Translations under genes and position numbers: made by a program
Notes under the pieces: model-generated
Told to the model about the DNA's origin: nothing
The model's database searches: none
The model's input: only the letters and a program-made list of their open reading frames with translations
Shown here: one piece after another, positions 55,378 through 64,000 of the stretch
How positions within the stretch are numbered: the stretch's first letter is position 1
How the letters are laid out: each line of letters begins with the position of its first letter
Assembly: GCF_000688015.1 (NCBI RefSeq)
Contig: NZ_JIAD01000001.1
Coordinates: 2,046,001-2,110,000 of the forward strand
Origin: Eubacterium sp. AB3007
Lineage (GTDB): Bacteria; Bacillota; Clostridia; Peptostreptococcales; Anaerovoracaceae
DNA: 64,000 nt
Direction: 5' to 3'

Positions 55378-55542
55378 TTGACATCTGGCAGAACAGAATA
55401 TAATATTAGCATTGATTTCCGGTGAACATATCTATTGTTAATGGATAGGATCGGAGACAGTAGATAATCAGATAAGAGAATAACCGACTATGCTGCAGAC
55501 CCGGGGCGAATTACGTCCTAAGTCCGCGGATAGTCGGTTTTT
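55378..55542 (+). ncRNA. candidate small RNA with own promoter and terminator
   Basis: A promoter (TTGACA, 17 bases, TAATAT; alternatively TATAAT at 15) at 55378-55406 is followed about 135 bases later by an intrinsic terminator, AACCGACTAT / ATAGTCGGTT (55492-55539) and T run. No credible open reading frame lies between. The large terminator loop is G/C-rich and unpaired. It could be a stand-alone sRNA. It does not match any RNA family I can name. Confidence 0.5.
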
Positions 55543-55565
55543 CGTTGTGGAGTCCCTCTCCGAAA

Positions 55566-55598
55566 GTGTGTCAAAAAGAACCGTCCCTTTTGACACAC
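55566..55598. repeat. TGTGTCAAA-type palindromic repeat, copy 2
   Basis: Inverse-orientation copy of 43140-43170 with one mismatch. It abuts the 3' end of the dipeptidase gene, like copy 1 at the symporter gene. Confidence 0.85.
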
Positions 55599-56579
55599 CT
55601 ATCGACACACTTTGCTGATCAGGCGCATGGCGTTGTCCCAGCAGATGGCCTGGATCTCAGTGTCGGAGAATCCCGCTCGTTCCAGTGCATGCACAAAGCC
55701 CTGGGCCTCGCCTGCATGGGCCAGGCCCGGGAGCATGGCATCCTCATCGTCGAAGTAGTTGGCGAAATCGAACCCGCAGCCTACGTGCTCCGGGCCGATG
55801 AGGTCTGCGATGTAGCGGGCATGGGCGGCCAGATCGTCTACGGTGGCGGGAGCATCCTTCGGTTTGATGAACCCTCGCCAGGTGTTCATGCCGATGACAC
55901 CACCCCGCTCGGCGATGGCTCGGAGCTGGTCATCCTTCAGGTTCCGGGAGCACGGACAGAGGGTCCAAGCGTTGGAATGGGAGGCCATGATGGGACAGGA
56001 GGTGTTCTCCATGATGTCCCAGAAGGTCTTCTCGCTGACATGGGAGACGTCGATGAGCATTCCCAGCTCCTCCATGCGTTTTACCGCCTGCACGCCCAGA
56101 TCGGTGAGTCCATAATCTTCAGAGGAAAACTCATTGCCCGCGGCGAACTCGTTGTCGTCGTTCCAGGTGAACATGGCGTGGCGGAAGCCAAGATCGTAGA
56201 GGACGTCGAACATACCCAGTTCGCCTTCGAAGCCGTAGACCCCCTCCAGGCCAAGCAGTACCGCAACCTTGCCGGCGGCCTGGATCCGCTCGATATCCGC
56301 CGCGGTGGTGGCCACCTCGATGCCCTCCGTGGCTTTCAATTCCTGGAAGGAACGGGCCAGCAAGCGGATCATGACCTGCTGGGCTGAGCCTTCCGCATCC
56401 TCCAGATATTCCTCGAATTCCCCAAAAGTGTTGGTGGTCCACAGGGCGTAGATCAGCGCCCCTACTTCGCCCTGCCGGTAGTGAGGCAGGTGGCGCCGGC
56501 TGAGTACCTCCCGCTCTCCCAGCGCATACCGGTTGGCGATGTCCATCATCGTATCTGCATGTAAATCAAAAACTCTCAT
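55599..56579 (-). CDS. membrane dipeptidase family (M19) peptidase
   Basis: The 326-residue protein has the renal dipeptidase metal motifs: DLHADT at the N terminus (His-x-Asp), the bridging Glu in LLGLEG, DVSHVS and ASHSNA. The family hydrolyses dipeptides, including D-amino-acid-containing ones, with two zinc ions. No signal peptide is visible, so it is probably cytoplasmic. The last codons (KVCR) and stop adjoin the palindromic repeat. It is transcribed divergently from feoB. Confidence 0.9.
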   Translation of the reverse strand: MRVFDLHADTMMDIANRYALGEREVLSRRHLPHYRQGEVGALIYALWTTNTFGEFEEYLEDAEGSAQQVMIRLLARSFQELKATEGIEVATTAADIERIQAAGKVAVLLGLEGVYGFEGELGMFDVLYDLGFRHAMFTWNDDNEFAAGNEFSSEDYGLTDLGVQAVKRMEELGMLIDVSHVSEKTFWDIMENTSCPIMASHSNAWTLCPCSRNLKDDQLRAIAERGGVIGMNTWRGFIKPKDAPATVDDLAAHARYIADLIGPEHVGCGFDFANYFDDEDAMLPGLAHAGEAQGFVHALERAGFSDTEIQAICWDNAMRLISKVCR

Positions 56580-56662
56580 CTGTCATTCCCTCCTATGCGA
56601 CTATTATACACGAAATTGTGGTATAATGAAGACGTGAAATCAGGAAAAGGAATCTAACAGAC

Positions 56663-59005
56663 ATGACATTACGAGAATTGAAGATCGGCGAGAGCGCAGT
56701 CATCACGCAGGTAGGTGGTGAGGGAGCGCTTCGCCAGCACTTTCTTGATATGGGAGTGATCCCCGGCGCTGAGGTAACCGTGGTAAAGTTTGCCCCGCTG
56801 GGAGATCCCATGGAACTTCAGGTCCACGGTTACGAGTTGACGCTTCGACTGGCGGATGCGGAGAAGATCGGTATTCAGAAGATCGAACAGCGCGCCAACA
56901 AGCATGAGCGCATCAATCACATTGAATCCGCGGCCCACCCAGGACTGGGGGAGACCGGCCACCTCTACCATGACAAAGCATCGGAGGACCCTCTTCCTGA
57001 AGAGGCCCTCCTTACTTATGCGCTGGTGGGGAACCAGAACTGCGGCAAGACGACCTTATTCAACCAGTTGACTGGATCCAACCAGCACGTGGGCAATTTC
57101 CCCGGAGTAACTGTCGACCGTAAGGATGGTGCCATCAAGGGATATCCAAAGACACTGGTGACGGACCTTCCGGGCATCTACTCCATGTCTCCCTACAGCA
57201 GTGAGGAGATCGTGTCCCGAAGTTTTGTGCTGGAGGACAGCCCGGTGGCGCTGATCAACATCGTGGACGCGACCAACATCGAGCGGAACCTCTACCTCAC
57301 CATGCAACTTCTAGAGATGGATATCCCCATGGTGGTGGCACTGAACATGATGGACGAGGTGGCAGGCAACGGCGGTGCGATCGATGTGAACGGCATGGAG
57401 GCTATGCTAGGCGTGCCGGTAGTCCCAATCTCTGCGGCGAAGAACCAGGGTGTGGACGAGTTGGTGCAGCATGCGATCCACATCGCCCGCTATCAGGAGA
57501 AGCCCATCCCGCAGGATTTCTGCAGCAAGGACGACCACGGTGGCGCGATCCACAGGGCCATCCACGCGGTGGAACATATCATCGAAGACCATACGGAGCG
57601 ACAGGGACTGCCCCTGCGGTTCAGCACCACCAAGGTCATCGAGGGAGACCCGCTGATCCTGGAACAACTTCACCTGGACGAGAACGAACGGGAGATGATC
57701 GAACACGTCGTTCTGCAGATGGAGGCGGAGGGAGGCATGGACCGAAGCGCTGCCATTGCGGATATGCGTTTTGATTTTATCGAGCGGGTGTGCGAGGCGA
57801 CCGTGCAGAAGCCCAGAGAGAGCCGGGAACGGATCCGGTCAGAGAAACTGGATCGGGTGCTCACCGGGAAATGGACCGCCATCCCGTGTTTCATCGGGAT
57901 CATGGGACTGGTGTTCTGGCTTACCTTCAACGTGGTAGGTGCGTGGCTGCAGGATCTGTTGGCCGCTGGGGTAGAGGGCCTGACAGGCCTCATGGACGGT
58001 TGGCTCACCGCCCTACACATCAACGAGGCAGTGCACAGTCTCATCATCAAAGGAATCTTTGAGGGAGTGGGGAGCGTTCTGAGCTTCTTGCCCATCGTGG
58101 TGGTGATGTTCTTCTTTCTTTCCATCATGGAGGATAGCGGCTACATTGCCAGGGTGGCATTTTTCATGGACAAACTGCTGCGAAAAATCGGACTCTCCGG
58201 CAGAAGCATTGTGCCCATGCTCATCGGGTTCGGATGCACGGTACCGGCGGTGATGTCTACTCGGACACTGCCCAGCCGGCGCGACAGGGAGATGACCATC
58301 CTGCTGACCCCCTTCATGAGCTGTTCTGCCAAGATCCCTATCTACGGGTTCTTCGTGGCAGCCTTCTTTCCAGGGAAAGGGGGCCTGATCATGACAGGTC
58401 TCTATGTGCTGGGGGTTCTGGTGGCCATATTGATGGCGCTACTTTTCAAGCGCACACTGTTTCGGGGGGAGGCGGTGCCCTTTGTGATGGAACTGCCGAA
58501 CTACCGGCTGCCTAGCGCGGGAAATGTGCTCCGTCTCATGTGGGAGAAGGCTTGGGATTTCATCACCAGGGCTTTCAGTGTGATACTGGTGGCAACCGTG
58601 ATCGTCTGGTTCCTGCAGAGTTTCGACACCCACCTGAATCTTGTGGAAGATTCTTCGGACAGCATCATGGCCATTCTGGCAGGATGGCTGGTGCCGCTAT
58701 TCGATCCTATCGGTCTGGGCGATTGGCGCATCGTGACTTCGCTGATCAGTGGGTTTATGGCCAAGGAGAGCGTGGTGGCGACTATGCAGATGCTCTTCGG
58801 CAAGTCCATCGCCACGTCCATCTCGGCGCTGGCGGCGGCTTCCATGCTGGTGTTCTCTCTGCTGTATACTCCCTGTGTGGCGGCAGTAGCCTCTGTCCGC
58901 CGGGAGATGGGCACCCGCTGGGCCATAAGTGTGGTCCTGTGGCAGTGCACGGTGGCCTGGGTGTTTGCGCTGGGCACAAAGCTGATCTGCGGTGCGTTTC
59001 TGTAA
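56663..59005 (+). CDS. feoB: FeoA-FeoB fusion, ferrous iron transporter
   Basis: The protein has 780 residues. Residues 1-75 form an FeoA SH3-like domain (LKIGESAVITQV, LDMGVIPGAEV). After a linker of about 35 residues comes the FeoB G domain: GNQNCGKTTLFN (G1), DLPGIYS (G3) and NMMDE (G4). A helical insertion follows, then the membrane domain with two gate motifs around GFGCTVPAV and the C-terminal YTPCVAAVA. It imports Fe2+ across the membrane. FeoA is usually a separate gene; the fusion guarantees equal amounts. No Fur-like operator was identified. Confidence 0.95.
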   Translation: MTLRELKIGESAVITQVGGEGALRQHFLDMGVIPGAEVTVVKFAPLGDPMELQVHGYELTLRLADAEKIGIQKIEQRANKHERINHIESAAHPGLGETGHLYHDKASEDPLPEEALLTYALVGNQNCGKTTLFNQLTGSNQHVGNFPGVTVDRKDGAIKGYPKTLVTDLPGIYSMSPYSSEEIVSRSFVLEDSPVALINIVDATNIERNLYLTMQLLEMDIPMVVALNMMDEVAGNGGAIDVNGMEAMLGVPVVPISAAKNQGVDELVQHAIHIARYQEKPIPQDFCSKDDHGGAIHRAIHAVEHIIEDHTERQGLPLRFSTTKVIEGDPLILEQLHLDENEREMIEHVVLQMEAEGGMDRSAAIADMRFDFIERVCEATVQKPRESRERIRSEKLDRVLTGKWTAIPCFIGIMGLVFWLTFNVVGAWLQDLLAAGVEGLTGLMDGWLTALHINEAVHSLIIKGIFEGVGSVLSFLPIVVVMFFFLSIMEDSGYIARVAFFMDKLLRKIGLSGRSIVPMLIGFGCTVPAVMSTRTLPSRRDREMTILLTPFMSCSAKIPIYGFFVAAFFPGKGGLIMTGLYVLGVLVAILMALLFKRTLFRGEAVPFVMELPNYRLPSAGNVLRLMWEKAWDFITRAFSVILVATVIVWFLQSFDTHLNLVEDSSDSIMAILAGWLVPLFDPIGLGDWRIVTSLISGFMAKESVVATMQMLFGKSIATSISALAAASMLVFSLLYTPCVAAVASVRREMGTRWAISVVLWQCTVAWVFALGTKLICGAFL

Positions 59006-59090
59006 GAGCGCAATCCCATAAGAGCGTGATCTCGAAAAAGCGAGAGCCCGATGATCTGCCGCACGGACATAGTATCCAGAGCCTTATGGT

Positions 59091-59116
59091 ATTAATCGCA
59101 AATATTAGCGATTAAT
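59091..59116. repeat. perfect palindrome upstream of the flavin reductase promoter
   Basis: ATTAATCGC, eight bases, GCGATTAAT, 32 bases upstream of the -35 box. There is no T tract, so an operator is more likely than a terminator. Confidence 0.55.
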
Positions 59117-59148
59117 GCGGAAGGGGTTCGGAGACGGATAAGTCGCGG

Positions 59149-59177
59149 TTGAGTTGGTGGAAAAGATATAGTATAAT
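59149..59177 (+). promoter_or_regulatory. promoter of the flavin reductase-amidohydrolase pair
   Basis: TTGAGT, 17 bases, TATAAT, 36 bases before the ATG. Confidence 0.7.
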
Positions 59178-59213
59178 TATCCAAAAGGGGCCGAAATAGA
59201 ATAGGTGACAAGA

Positions 59214-60569
59214 ATGGCGAAGACAAATTGCAGGATAAACGCATTCCAGATCGATACGGCAGAGGCGTTCCGAAAGGCTTTGTGCGAACAGGGCATGGAA
59301 TTGCCGGTGAGTGAGGACCTGAGCCTGTTGGGCCGGGCTTTTGCGGTGAACGGACGAAAGTTCGAGAACTCCACCGCCATCCAGCCGTTGGAGGGGATCG
59401 ACGCGCAGGCGGACGGGTCGCCCAGCGAGTTGACGTTGGCCAGATATGAGAAGATGGCACAGGAGGGGGCCGCTATCCTCTGGGTGGAGGCGACGGCTTT
59501 TTGTGAGGACGGCAGAGACAGCCTGCGGCAGCCCTGGATCCATAGGGGGAGCCTGCCGGGATTCCGAAAACTGGTGCAGACCATCGATGCGGCGGCTGTG
59601 GGGGCAGGATATAAGCCGCCTTATAAGATCATCCAGCTGACCCATTCGGGGCGTTGCAGTGTGGATAAGGCGGGGAAGCCAAGGCCGTTGACGGCTTTTG
59701 CGAACCCGTATCTGGATGCGGCTATGGGAAAGGCCGAGGTGGTGAGCGATGCCTACATCGACCAGATGAAAGAAGAGCTGGCGCAGGCTACTGCGCTGGC
59801 ATGCGATGCGGGGTTCGATGCTATCGACCTCAAGCTCTGCCACCAGTACCTCATGAAAGAATTTCTCTGCGCTTACACCAGACCTGGGAAATACGGCGGT
59901 TGTCAGGAGAACCGATTTCGGTTTCCGCTGGAGGCCATCGACCGGATCCGCCGGCTGGTGGGGACGCGCATCGATATCACCGTGCGGCTGAATGCCTATG
60001 ACAGTGTTCCCTGGCCCTATGGCTGGGGCATGAAACAGCAGGAAGGCGCTATGGAGATCGACACCTCAGAAGTACTGGAGCTGATCCGTAAGCTTTACCG
60101 ACAGGGGATCCGCATTTTCAACATCAGCACCACCGTGCCGCGGTATGCGCCAGTGGGGCAGGGCTATTTGGCCAATTTTGATCCGGAGGCGGTCATCGAT
60201 CCCATGGAAGGGGTTTATCATCTGCTGAAGGCTACCGGTCAGATGCGGCAGGTTCTTCCGCGGGATCTGCTGTTTGTGGGGACCGGACTGGGTTGGTTCG
60301 GACCCTTTGGGGCCAACGTGGCCGCAGGCTGCATCGAGGAAGGTTGGTTCGACATCGCAGGGTTTGGCCGCAACATCATGGCGGATAACCGTTTCATCCC
60401 GAACCTGCTTGAGCGGGGCTTTGTGGACAGAGACAGCCTGTGCGTAGGGTGCGACAGCTGCTACAAGCTGTTCTTTGCCGGGCTTCCCACTGGCTGCCCG
60501 GTGCACAGAGAGGCTTACAAGCCCCTGTTCCGGTCGCTGGAGAACAAGGGTGCGGTTACGATATACTGA
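59214..60569 (+). CDS. Old Yellow Enzyme-family flavin oxidoreductase (short form)
   Basis: The protein has 451 residues from the ATG preceded by AGGTGA; a GTG nine bases upstream is less likely. The TIM-barrel flavin reductase fold is indicated by IIQLTHSGR, the FDAIDLKLCHQYL segment, the R-x-N segment of DITVRLNAY and GFGRNIMAD. A C-terminal cysteine cluster, CVGCDSCYKLFFAG followed by GCPV, looks like the 4Fe-4S motif of the 2,4-dienoyl-CoA reductase/BaiCD group. Those enzymes usually continue for another 200 residues with an NADH/FAD domain, which is absent here, so an external electron donor is likely. The substrate is unknown. Confidence 0.82.
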   Translation: MAKTNCRINAFQIDTAEAFRKALCEQGMELPVSEDLSLLGRAFAVNGRKFENSTAIQPLEGIDAQADGSPSELTLARYEKMAQEGAAILWVEATAFCEDGRDSLRQPWIHRGSLPGFRKLVQTIDAAAVGAGYKPPYKIIQLTHSGRCSVDKAGKPRPLTAFANPYLDAAMGKAEVVSDAYIDQMKEELAQATALACDAGFDAIDLKLCHQYLMKEFLCAYTRPGKYGGCQENRFRFPLEAIDRIRRLVGTRIDITVRLNAYDSVPWPYGWGMKQQEGAMEIDTSEVLELIRKLYRQGIRIFNISTTVPRYAPVGQGYLANFDPEAVIDPMEGVYHLLKATGQMRQVLPRDLLFVGTGLGWFGPFGANVAAGCIEEGWFDIAGFGRNIMADNRFIPNLLERGFVDRDSLCVGCDSCYKLFFAGLPTGCPVHREAYKPLFRSLENKGAVTIY

Positions 60570-60591
60570 TAATCATAACAAGAGGTGTGAC

Positions 60592-62220
60592 ATGATCAGG
60601 ATCTTTGAAAATGGGAAGATTTTTACTTCCAATAGCGAGCAGCTGTATGTGGAGTCGATGGTTGTGGAAGATGGCCGCATCACGTGGACCGGCACCGGAG
60701 AAGAAATGCCGGAGTTGAAGGCGGACGAACGCATCGACCTCGCAGGACGGACCGTGATTCCGGGGTTCGTAGATGCCCATATGCACCCGATGATGCTGGC
60801 GGAGTACAGCAGGCAGATCGCCTGTCTGCCTCCCACCGTCAACTCCATAGAGGACCTGAAAGGCGAGATCCGCCGCGTCTACGAGGAGATGGAGAGCAAG
60901 ACCGATCCACTCCGCCCGGAAGACAAGGCGCAGCAATGGATCCGCGGCTGGGGCTACGACGAGGGGAAATACGCCGAGAAGCGTTCCCCCAACCGTTGGG
61001 ATCTGGACGAGGCCTCGCCAGACAGGCCGGTGTTCCTGGTGCGAAGCTGTGAGCATATCCGTTGTGTTAACAGTAAGGCGCTGGAAATCGCCGGCATCAC
61101 CAAAGATACGCCGGATCCTCAGGGCGGCGAGATCGAGAGGGACGCAAACGGTGAGCCGACCGGCGTCCTGAAGGAAAACGCCAGGGATCTGGTCCTGCCG
61201 TTCATGCCAGAGGAGACCGAAGAAGAGATGGTGGATGCCCTGGTTGATCTGGGAGATCTGCTTACCTCCCAGGGGATCGTGGCGGTAGCGGACATGGGAA
61301 ACCTTCACGAGGGCGGCAACTACGAGATCTTTGAGAAAGCTGCGGCAAAGGGTTTTCGCCAACGGGCGAGCCTCTACTATATGTGGGATTACTTCATGGA
61401 TGATCCCGATTTTGACATCACCCCGGAGCTCATGGACTACCACAGGCCTCTGCGCATCGCCGGGCTGAAGCTCATCGGCGACGGCAGCATCAGCGGCCAG
61501 ACGGCATGGCTGTACGAGCCGTATATGAACAGCGAGAACGTGGGCCTTCCGGTGTATTCCGACGAGAGTCTGGAGAAGGCCATCGACTACGCCAAGGCAC
61601 ACGGCTGCCAGATCTCAGTCCACGCCATGGGCGGTCGGGCCATCGACCGGGTAGTGGATCGACTCTACGAGGAAGAGGACTGGACTGATGGAGGTGTTCC
61701 GTATCTGCGGGTAGAACATCTGACAGAACCGACCGAACGCGCCATGGAACGCGCCGCCGAGAAGGGTTTTGCTTTCGTCACACAGCCGATCTTTGAGTAT
61801 TGCGAGATCGAGACCTACAGGGCAAATATGGAACAAGACAGACTGGAGCATATCTATCCCAGCCGCACCATGCTGGACAAGGGGGTGAAACTGGCGTTTT
61901 CTACCGATGCGCCAGCGACTTCCTGGGCGATTCCCTCGGAGCCCTTCTCCAACCTGAAGTCAGCGGTGACGAGAGTGGCTTACGACGGTACCGACATCGG
62001 ACAGAGCGAGAGGGTAGACATCGAGACCGCCATACTCCTCTACACCAGGGAAGCTGCCGAAGTCAGCGGGTTTGGCGGCCTGGGCATGCTGGCGCCGGGG
62101 TATGAGGCGGACTTCGCCGTACTGAGCGAGGATATCTTCAGCATCCCCGCCTCCCGAATCGACCAGGTCACGGTGGAGGAGACCTGGATGAATGGAGAAC
62201 AGGTATACCGGGCTCAATAA
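60592..62220 (+). CDS. YtcJ-like amidohydrolase
   Basis: The protein has 542 residues from the ATG after AGAGGTG, 22 bases behind the flavin reductase. It belongs to the amidohydrolase 3 family: metal ligands in VDAHMHP, the SVHAMGG histidine, RVEHLTEP and the FSTDAPATS aspartate, with the N- and C-terminal beta-sandwich typical of the family (VVEDGRITWTG; GYEADFAVL). Members hydrolyse amide or formamide bonds; the actual substrate is not inferable. It probably forms an operon with the reductase. Confidence 0.87.
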   Translation: MIRIFENGKIFTSNSEQLYVESMVVEDGRITWTGTGEEMPELKADERIDLAGRTVIPGFVDAHMHPMMLAEYSRQIACLPPTVNSIEDLKGEIRRVYEEMESKTDPLRPEDKAQQWIRGWGYDEGKYAEKRSPNRWDLDEASPDRPVFLVRSCEHIRCVNSKALEIAGITKDTPDPQGGEIERDANGEPTGVLKENARDLVLPFMPEETEEEMVDALVDLGDLLTSQGIVAVADMGNLHEGGNYEIFEKAAAKGFRQRASLYYMWDYFMDDPDFDITPELMDYHRPLRIAGLKLIGDGSISGQTAWLYEPYMNSENVGLPVYSDESLEKAIDYAKAHGCQISVHAMGGRAIDRVVDRLYEEEDWTDGGVPYLRVEHLTEPTERAMERAAEKGFAFVTQPIFEYCEIETYRANMEQDRLEHIYPSRTMLDKGVKLAFSTDAPATSWAIPSEPFSNLKSAVTRVAYDGTDIGQSERVDIETAILLYTREAAEVSGFGGLGMLAPGYEADFAVLSEDIFSIPASRIDQVTVEETWMNGEQVYRAQ

Positions 62221-62250
62221 GGAACCGACGACCAATCGTAATGTGCTGCA

Positions 62251-62280
62251 AATAGTCCGGCTAGCCGGACTATTTTGTGT
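62251..62280 (+). terminator. intrinsic terminator
   Basis: AATAGTCCGG, CTAG, CCGGACTATT followed by TTGTGTT, 31 bases after the amidohydrolase stop. Confidence 0.75.
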
Positions 62281-62293
62281 TCAAAGGTGGATC

Positions 62294-63595
62294 ATGGACA
62301 AAACAAAATTTCGAAAAACCATATATGTGGCGTTCTTCGTCTCTATCGCGGCGCAGATCAATCTGAACATCCTGACGGAGGGATTCATCGTGGCCCTGTC
62401 TGTGATGGTGATGGCTATCTTTATCTATTGCTATGAGGATCTATCGGCAGCTTACATCGCCTGCTTGTCCGGTGTTTTCTCCCCTCTGTTTAGAGTGGTC
62501 ACCACCTACCTGTCGGAAGGTTCCCTGCCGCATACTCTGGAGATGGCACTGCCGGATACAGTGTTCTTCTTTACCTACGCGGCACTTTACACAGGGATCT
62601 ATCGTACCATCATAAGGGAACCGAAGAGTATGAAGAACTTCCCCTATGTCATCTTCTTCTCGGACATGTTGTCCAACGTAGCGGAGATGAGTGTGCGGAG
62701 CATGCTGGCGGGTACCAACCTTCTGGACGCGCAGATGGTGTCTTATCTGGCCATCATCGCCCTGGTCCGCAGCGCTCTGATCATGATGGTGATCATCGCC
62801 ATCGAGTCCTATACCAGATTTCTGGTGGACAAGGAGCGGGACGATGAGTACAAGCGGTTGCTGACTCAGGCAGCCACCATCGAGGCAGAGATGCGCCTGA
62901 TGAAGAAAAACGCAGCCGAGGTAGAGACCGTCACCAAAAAGGCCTACGAACACTACTATCGGATCAGAGGGATGGAAATGCCCCGAGAAGTGGTGGACCA
63001 GGCCCTGGACATCGCCAAGAACACCCACGAGGTGAAAGGGGACTACAACAACGTTATCGAGGTCCTGGAGGAGACCTACAAGAACGGCGTGGTCGACGAG
63101 GCTTTGTCCGCGGGAGAGATCATCGCGCTGGAACGCGCCAACGTGATGGCCATGATCCGCCGGGACAACCAGAACATCGAGATCATCAGCAAGGTGAGGA
63201 CGGATTTCTTGGTGCCGCAAGCGTTCAAGCTCATGTCCATCCTGCGCAACCTGCTGACCAATGCGGCGGAAGCCATCGGCACCCAGCGTGGTCGCATACT
63301 GGTGAGCACCCGGGCGGAGCAGCGGGATGGTCGCACAGAAGGCTACTGGATAAGCGTGCGGGATAACGGGCCGGGCATCGAGGAGGAGGATCTGGACAAC
63401 CTGTTCCTGGAAGGGTATTCCACCAAGTTCGACCTTAGGACCGGGAATATCCTGCGGGGGCTGGGGCTCTGCCTGGTGAAGGATTTTGTGGAGAACGACT
63501 TCCATGGACGGATCGAGATCGATACGCAGGTGGGCAAGTATACGGACTTTCGGATCTGGATCCCTGAGGAGATGACTCGAGAAGTTGGAATGTAA
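62294..63595 (+). CDS. membrane sensor histidine kinase (GHKL type)
   Basis: The protein has 433 residues from the ATG after AAAGGTGG. The N-terminal half has about five to six membrane helices (about 10-185). A coiled-coil linker follows with a possible phospho-acceptor His region (about 215-235). The C-terminal ATPase has an N box (ILRNLLTNAAEAIG), G1 (VRDNGPGIEEEDL) and G2 (RGLGLCLV). The style resembles GlnK/CitA-like GHKL kinases. It is paired with the response regulator 12 bases downstream. The signal is unknown. Confidence 0.87.
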   Translation: MDKTKFRKTIYVAFFVSIAAQINLNILTEGFIVALSVMVMAIFIYCYEDLSAAYIACLSGVFSPLFRVVTTYLSEGSLPHTLEMALPDTVFFFTYAALYTGIYRTIIREPKSMKNFPYVIFFSDMLSNVAEMSVRSMLAGTNLLDAQMVSYLAIIALVRSALIMMVIIAIESYTRFLVDKERDDEYKRLLTQAATIEAEMRLMKKNAAEVETVTKKAYEHYYRIRGMEMPREVVDQALDIAKNTHEVKGDYNNVIEVLEETYKNGVVDEALSAGEIIALERANVMAMIRRDNQNIEIISKVRTDFLVPQAFKLMSILRNLLTNAAEAIGTQRGRILVSTRAEQRDGRTEGYWISVRDNGPGIEEEDLDNLFLEGYSTKFDLRTGNILRGLGLCLVKDFVENDFHGRIEIDTQVGKYTDFRIWIPEEMTREVGM

Positions 63596-63607
63596 GGAAG
63601 GTCAGAC

Positions 63608-64000
63608 ATGAAAAAGATAACCTATTACATCATCGACGACAATATAGCGATAGTGAAATCCCTGGAGAAGATCATCAAGCTGCGGGAACTTGGAAATGTT
63701 TGCGGCTGTTGCACAGACCCGGAGGAGGCACTGGAGGAGATCCTGGAGGAACGGCCGGACATCGTGCTGGTGGATCTTCTGATGGGAGGTATGGACGGCA
63801 TCACTCTGATGGATCGAGTGAAAGAAAGGATCCCTGAAATCTCGTTCGTCATGGTCTCCAAGGTCACCGACAAGGAGATGGTTCAGCAGGCCTATACCGC
63901 CGGAGTGGAGTTCTTCATCCACAAGCCAGTGAATCTGGTGGAGGTGGAGACCGTACTACGGAATGTTGCAGACCGGATCAAGATGCGGGAGGTCATGGGG
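63608..64000 (+). CDS. response regulator (3' end cut by window)
   Basis: The 131 visible residues form a receiver domain: acidic pair IDDN near the start, phospho-acceptor Asp in IVLVDLLMGGMDG, Ser in MVSKVTD and Lys in FIHKPVN. The reading frame is open at base 64000, so the output domain is not seen. With the preceding GHKL kinase it forms a two-component system; a GlnL/YcbB-type output domain would be a reasonable expectation but is not visible. Confidence 0.88.
   Translation, partial: MKKITYYIIDDNIAIVKSLEKIIKLRELGNVCGCCTDPEEALEEILEERPDIVLVDLLMGGMDGITLMDRVKERIPEISFVMVSKVTDKEMVQQAYTAGVEFFIHKPVNLVEVETVLRNVADRIKMREVMG

Overview
The window looks like a chromosome segment of a Gram-positive anaerobe of the Bacillota, class Clostridia. 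Supporting signs are a CIRCE-controlled groES-groEL pair, a pcrA-ligA pair, an ECF vitamin transporter, a lipoprotein, DacA-type D,D-carboxypeptidase and many very large secreted proteins with lysine-rich C-terminal fibronectin-like modules. Base composition looks moderately high in GC. An Anaerovoracaceae/Family XIII-like or Lachnospirales gut or oral lineage is my best guess, at low confidence. No tRNA, rRNA, phage or CRISPR array was seen.

Bases 1-36,900 are dominated by what looks like an extracellular corrinoid (vitamin B12) acquisition regulon. Five cobalamin-type riboswitch leaders (about 1281, 1754, 16573, 24510 and 29561), each followed by an intrinsic terminator, precede genes for large exported proteins. 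The first gene block (2039-16545) holds two paralogous beta-propeller surface proteins, a secreted DUF4430-like protein, a MoxR ATPase / DUF58 / transglutaminase trio and a membrane-anchored DUF4430 protein. The second (16879-22920) encodes a 2013-residue leucine-rich-repeat protein with a DUF4430 domain. A divergent subtilase gene (minus strand) follows, then riboswitch-led genes for a 1513-residue GLUG/Ig protein and a 465-residue DUF4430-like protein. DUF4430 is the family that includes the C-terminal beta domain of animal transcobalamin and intrinsic factor.

The block ends with a five-gene operon (31814-36825): a lipoprotein with a prenyltransferase-like alpha/alpha barrel resembling the alpha domain of transcobalamin, a membrane-anchored DUF4430 protein resembling its beta domain, EcfT, a fused two-domain ECF ATPase and a long S component. 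My reading is a split, bacterial transcobalamin-like capture system feeding an ECF cobalamin transporter. The operon has no riboswitch directly in front of it; its 490-base upstream region instead holds two nearly identical palindromic units exactly 200 bases apart.

Bases 36,900-64,000 are mostly housekeeping: pcrA, ligA, an AIR-synthase-like protein, a bile acid:sodium symporter-family protein, groES-groEL, a decayed gene, a TIM-barrel protein, a D,D-carboxypeptidase, guaB, another large surface protein with a CAP domain, gap with an Ala/Lys tail, a candidate small RNA, a membrane dipeptidase, an FeoA-FeoB fusion, an Old Yellow Enzyme-type reductase, a YtcJ-like amidohydrolase and a two-component system cut by the right edge.
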